In this document: piece by piece, positions 15,500 to 17,120 of the stretch | Layout: each line of letters starts with the position of its first letter | Position numbering within the stretch: the stretch's first letter is position 1 | Source: Pseudomonadota bacterium | GTDB lineage: Bacteria > Pseudomonadota > Alphaproteobacteria > Rhizobiales > Rhizobiaceae | Assembly (NCBI GenBank): GCA_023444445.1 | Contig: JAEXMK010000172.1 | Span: 1 to 17,120 of the forward strand | Reading direction: 5' to 3' | Length of the DNA stretch: 17,120 bases | The notes under the pieces: generated by a model | The model's input: only the letters and a program-made list of their open reading frames with translations | Database searches by the model: none | What the model was told of the DNA's origin: nothing | Translations under genes and position numbers: made by a program

Positions 15500-16261
15500 T
15501 CAGCCCTCCCGGTTGGCCATGCGGGCGGCAAGCCGGCGTTGCGCGGCCACGCGTCGGCGCCAGATTTCATTGCGCATGGCGGCGATATGCAAGGTGAAGA
15601 ACAGCAGCGTGAAACCGATGGCCATGGTCAGAAGCGGCCAGAGAAACTCCGCATCGATGGCCGAACCACCCATGCGGATGACGCTTGCCGGCTGATGCAG
15701 TGTATTCCACCACTCGACCGAAAACTTAATGATTGGAATATTCACAAACCCGACGAGGATCAGCACGGCGCTGACCCGGGCGGCTCTGGAGGGATCGTCC
15801 ATGGCGCGGTTGAGTGCGATCAGTCCGAGGTACATCAGGAAGAGGACGAAAACGGAGGTGAGCCGCGCATCCCACACCCACCAGGTTCCCCACATGGGCT
15901 TGCCCCAGAGCGAGCCGGTGATAAGCGCAATGAGCGTGAAGGCTGCCCCGATGGGAGCTGCCGCCTTGTGACTGACATCGGCCAGCGGGTGACGCCAGAC
16001 GAGGGTGCCGATGGCGGATATTGCCATCACCGAATAACACATCATCGCCAGCCATGCGGAAGGTACGTGCACATACATGATGCGCACCGTGTAACCCTGC
16101 TGGTAATCTCCTTCCGAGGTGAAGGACATGTAGAGGCCGGCCGCCAGCACCAGTGCGGTCAAACCGGCGAGCCATGGCAGGATGCGTGCCGCCAGCGCCA
16201 GAAACCGCGTGGGATTGGCGAGATCACTGAATTTGGTGATGGTGAAGGTCTGCTCGTTCAT
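15500..16261 (-). CDS. ccmC: Heme exporter/transfer protein CcmC
   Basis: Six-span inner-membrane protein that loads heme onto the chaperone CcmE in the periplasm. The 253 residues include the tryptophan-rich heme-handling motif WGTWWVWDARLTS at 124-136, and the two periplasmic histidines expected as heme ligands, H65 in YVHVPSAW and H189 in WWNTLHQP, matching E. coli H60 and H184 by context. It ends four bases before ccmD. It starts 74 bases after ccmB, an unusually wide gap for this operon; the gap holds a long imperfect palindrome. No strong ribosome site precedes ATG 16261. Confidence 0.97.
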   Translation of the reverse strand: MNEQTFTITKFSDLANPTRFLALAARILPWLAGLTALVLAAGLYMSFTSEGDYQQGYTVRIMYVHVPSAWLAMMCYSVMAISAIGTLVWRHPLADVSHKAAAPIGAAFTLIALITGSLWGKPMWGTWWVWDARLTSVFVLFLMYLGLIALNRAMDDPSRAARVSAVLILVGFVNIPIIKFSVEWWNTLHQPASVIRMGGSAIDAEFLWPLLTMAIGFTLLFFTLHIAAMRNEIWRRRVAAQRRLAARMANREG

Positions 16262-16290
16262 GCCGTTTGTGTAACCCGAGAATGGCCGCC

Positions 16291-16330
16291 CCGCAATTGA
16301 TCCCTGTCAACAGGGGAGCATCCATTGCGG
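16291..16330 (-). repeat. Nested palindrome between ccmB and ccmC
   Basis: The outer arms CCGCAAT and ATTGCGG are perfect, and between them sits an inner palindrome CCCTGT-TG-ACAGGG. On the ccm mRNA this would fold as a two-part hairpin 29 bases before the ccmC start. No U run follows, so it is not an intrinsic terminator. A 16-base part (16299-16314) recurs inverted inside ftsY at 10865-10880. Confidence 0.5.
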
Positions 16331-16335
16331 TTTCA

Positions 16336-16995
16336 TCAATCCATAACATTGCGCAATGCCAAAGCGGCAAAGAAAGGCCCGGTCACGGCTGAAAATAACG
16401 TGATCGCGCAGAGAATGAGAAAGGGTGGCAGAAAAGGTGCCGGGTCTTGCACTGCCGCATAGGAAGCGCTGACGCCGAAGATCAGCACGGGAATGGCAAG
16501 CGGCAGAACAAGGATGGAGACCAGAAGGCCGCCGCGTGGCAGGGCGACGGCAACCGCCGCTCCAACTGCGCCGATGAAAGTGATGGCGGGAGAGCCGACG
16601 AGAAGGGTGAGCATCACCGCGCCGATTGCCACTTCGTCCATGTTCATGAACAGGCCGAGAAGGGGTGATGCCAGCACCAGGGGCAGGCCCGTTGATACCC
16701 AGTGCGCCAGGCATTTGATGAAGATGGTCAGCACCAACGGGGTTTCCTGCATCAGGATCAGATCGAGCGATCCGTCGTCGCGTTCGGCCTGGAACAGCCG
16801 GTCGAGCCCGAGAAGGGCGGACAGAAGTGCGCCGATCCAGACGATGGCCGGGCCGATACGGGCCAAGAGGTTGAGATCGGGACCGACACCGAAAGGGATG
16901 ACGGCAACCACGGTCATGAAGAACAGCACGCCGATCAGCGCGCCGCCGCCGGCGCGGATGGAGAGTTTGATATCGCGGAGGAAGAGGGCGGTCAT
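16336..16995 (-). CDS. ccmB: Heme ABC exporter permease CcmB
   Basis: Membrane subunit of the CcmAB ABC transporter, which with CcmC and CcmD releases heme-loaded CcmE. At 219 residues it has the usual length and six hydrophobic segments. Recognisable family blocks are LFLRDIKLSIRAGGG at the N terminus, LFQAERDDGSLDLILMQ near 67-83, and VSTGLPLVLASPLLGL near 100-115. ATG 16995 is preceded by GAGG with eight bases spacing. Upstream, a palindromic repeat of about 46 bases separates it from what I take to be the end of ccmA, a junction that is usually tight in other bacteria. Confidence 0.95.
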   Translation of the reverse strand: MTALFLRDIKLSIRAGGGALIGVLFFMTVVAVIPFGVGPDLNLLARIGPAIVWIGALLSALLGLDRLFQAERDDGSLDLILMQETPLVLTIFIKCLAHWVSTGLPLVLASPLLGLFMNMDEVAIGAVMLTLLVGSPAITFIGAVGAAVAVALPRGGLLVSILVLPLAIPVLIFGVSASYAAVQDPAPFLPPFLILCAITLFSAVTGPFFAALALRNVMD

Positions 16996-17020
16996 TGGTG
17001 TGGCCTCGGTGGGTGAAGTT

Positions 17021-17066
17021 TACCCCCCTCTGTCCTGCCGGACATCTCCCCCTCAAGGGGGGAGAT
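17021..17066. repeat. Rhizobiaceae-type palindromic intergenic repeat
   Basis: Two adjoining hairpins are seen: TGTCC-TGCC-GGACA (17031-17044) and ATCTCCCCC-TCAAG-GGGGGAGAT (17044-17066), preceded by TACCCCCCTC. From memory this closely resembles the abundant intergenic palindromes of Agrobacterium, Rhizobium and Sinorhizobium genomes (RIME-like elements); I cannot check the identity here. It lies between ccmA and ccmB inside an operon. Confidence 0.65.
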
Positions 17067-17076
17067 CGACTCGCGT

Positions 17077-17120
17077 TTAGGTCTCGGCAATCTCAAGGTT
17101 TGAGAATGGAGCGCCAGAAG
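17077..17120 (-). CDS. ccmA: Probable C-terminal end of CcmA (partial)
   Basis: The minus strand reads in one frame SGAPFSNLEIAET followed by TAA at 17079-17077. Position and direction immediately upstream of ccmB are those of ccmA, the ATPase of the heme exporter, whose gene would start beyond the right edge of the window. Only 13 codons are visible and they contain no diagnostic motif, so the assignment rests on gene order. A second frame stays open through the repeat, but its residues are dictated by the repeat. Confidence 0.4.
   Translation of the reverse strand, partial: SGAPFSNLEIAET

Noticed and set aside
16307..17056. 249-codon minus frame covering ccmB in another register
   Set aside because: Arg/Pro-rich out-of-frame reading of ccmB that begins inside the palindromic repeat.
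1..17120. CRISPR arrays, tRNA/rRNA genes, insertion sequences, phage or toxin-antitoxin genes
   Set aside because: No repeat-spacer periodicity, transposase, integrase or RNA gene signature was seen; gene content is core housekeeping.

Overview
This is an ordinary, gene-dense stretch of an alphaproteobacterial chromosome, most likely from the Agrobacterium/Rhizobium group. That placement rests on recalled family features: the gene order ffh - chorismate mutase - rpsP - rimM - trmD, the dapF-mtaB-ftsY-ispZ-UPF0314 cluster, Ala/Glu-rich tails on ribosomal proteins L19 and S16, and a palindromic intergenic repeat of the type common in Rhizobiaceae. Nearly every base belongs to a recognisable gene, and no CRISPR array, phage, insertion sequence, tRNA or rRNA was seen.

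Layout. (1) 3-1644, minus: a periplasmic solute-binding protein followed by a polar amino-acid ABC permease; the ATPase is probably just beyond the left edge. (2) 1717-2309, minus: rplS (L19) with its own intrinsic terminator and its own candidate promoter. (3) 2576-3322, plus: a TauE/SafE-type membrane transporter that splits rplS from trmD and overlaps the end of trmD tail-to-tail. (4) 3304-7008, minus: the translation/secretion run ffh, chorismate mutase, rpsP, rimM, trmD, with an attenuator-like hairpin between rpsP and rimM and another in the ffh leader. (5) 7335-8405, plus: a Tat-exported NAPE-PLD-like metallo-beta-lactamase-fold hydrolase. (6) 8515-13400, plus: dapF, mtaB, ftsY, ispZ/yciB and a UPF0314 membrane protein, tightly packed, with 4-base ATGA overlaps at two junctions. 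(7) 13523-14704, plus: a membrane-bound diguanylate cyclase. (8) 14720-17120, minus: the cytochrome c maturation operon ccmA(end)-ccmB-ccmC-ccmD-ccmG, with a palindromic repeat between ccmA and ccmB.

How the genes work together. Translation (L19, S16, RimM, TrmD, MtaB) and co-translational membrane targeting (Ffh, FtsY) dominate. Both SRP GTPases lie within about 4 kb, and two different tRNA position-37 modification enzymes are present. Lysine/cell-wall precursor synthesis (DapF), aromatic amino-acid synthesis (chorismate mutase), cell envelope (IspZ) and respiration (Ccm) complete it. I did not find a convincing novel multi-gene system. The most interesting signals are regulatory: the ffh leader hairpin, the rpsP/rimM hairpin, the inverted repeat shared by the divergent rplS and transporter promoters, and the palindromes in the ccm operon.
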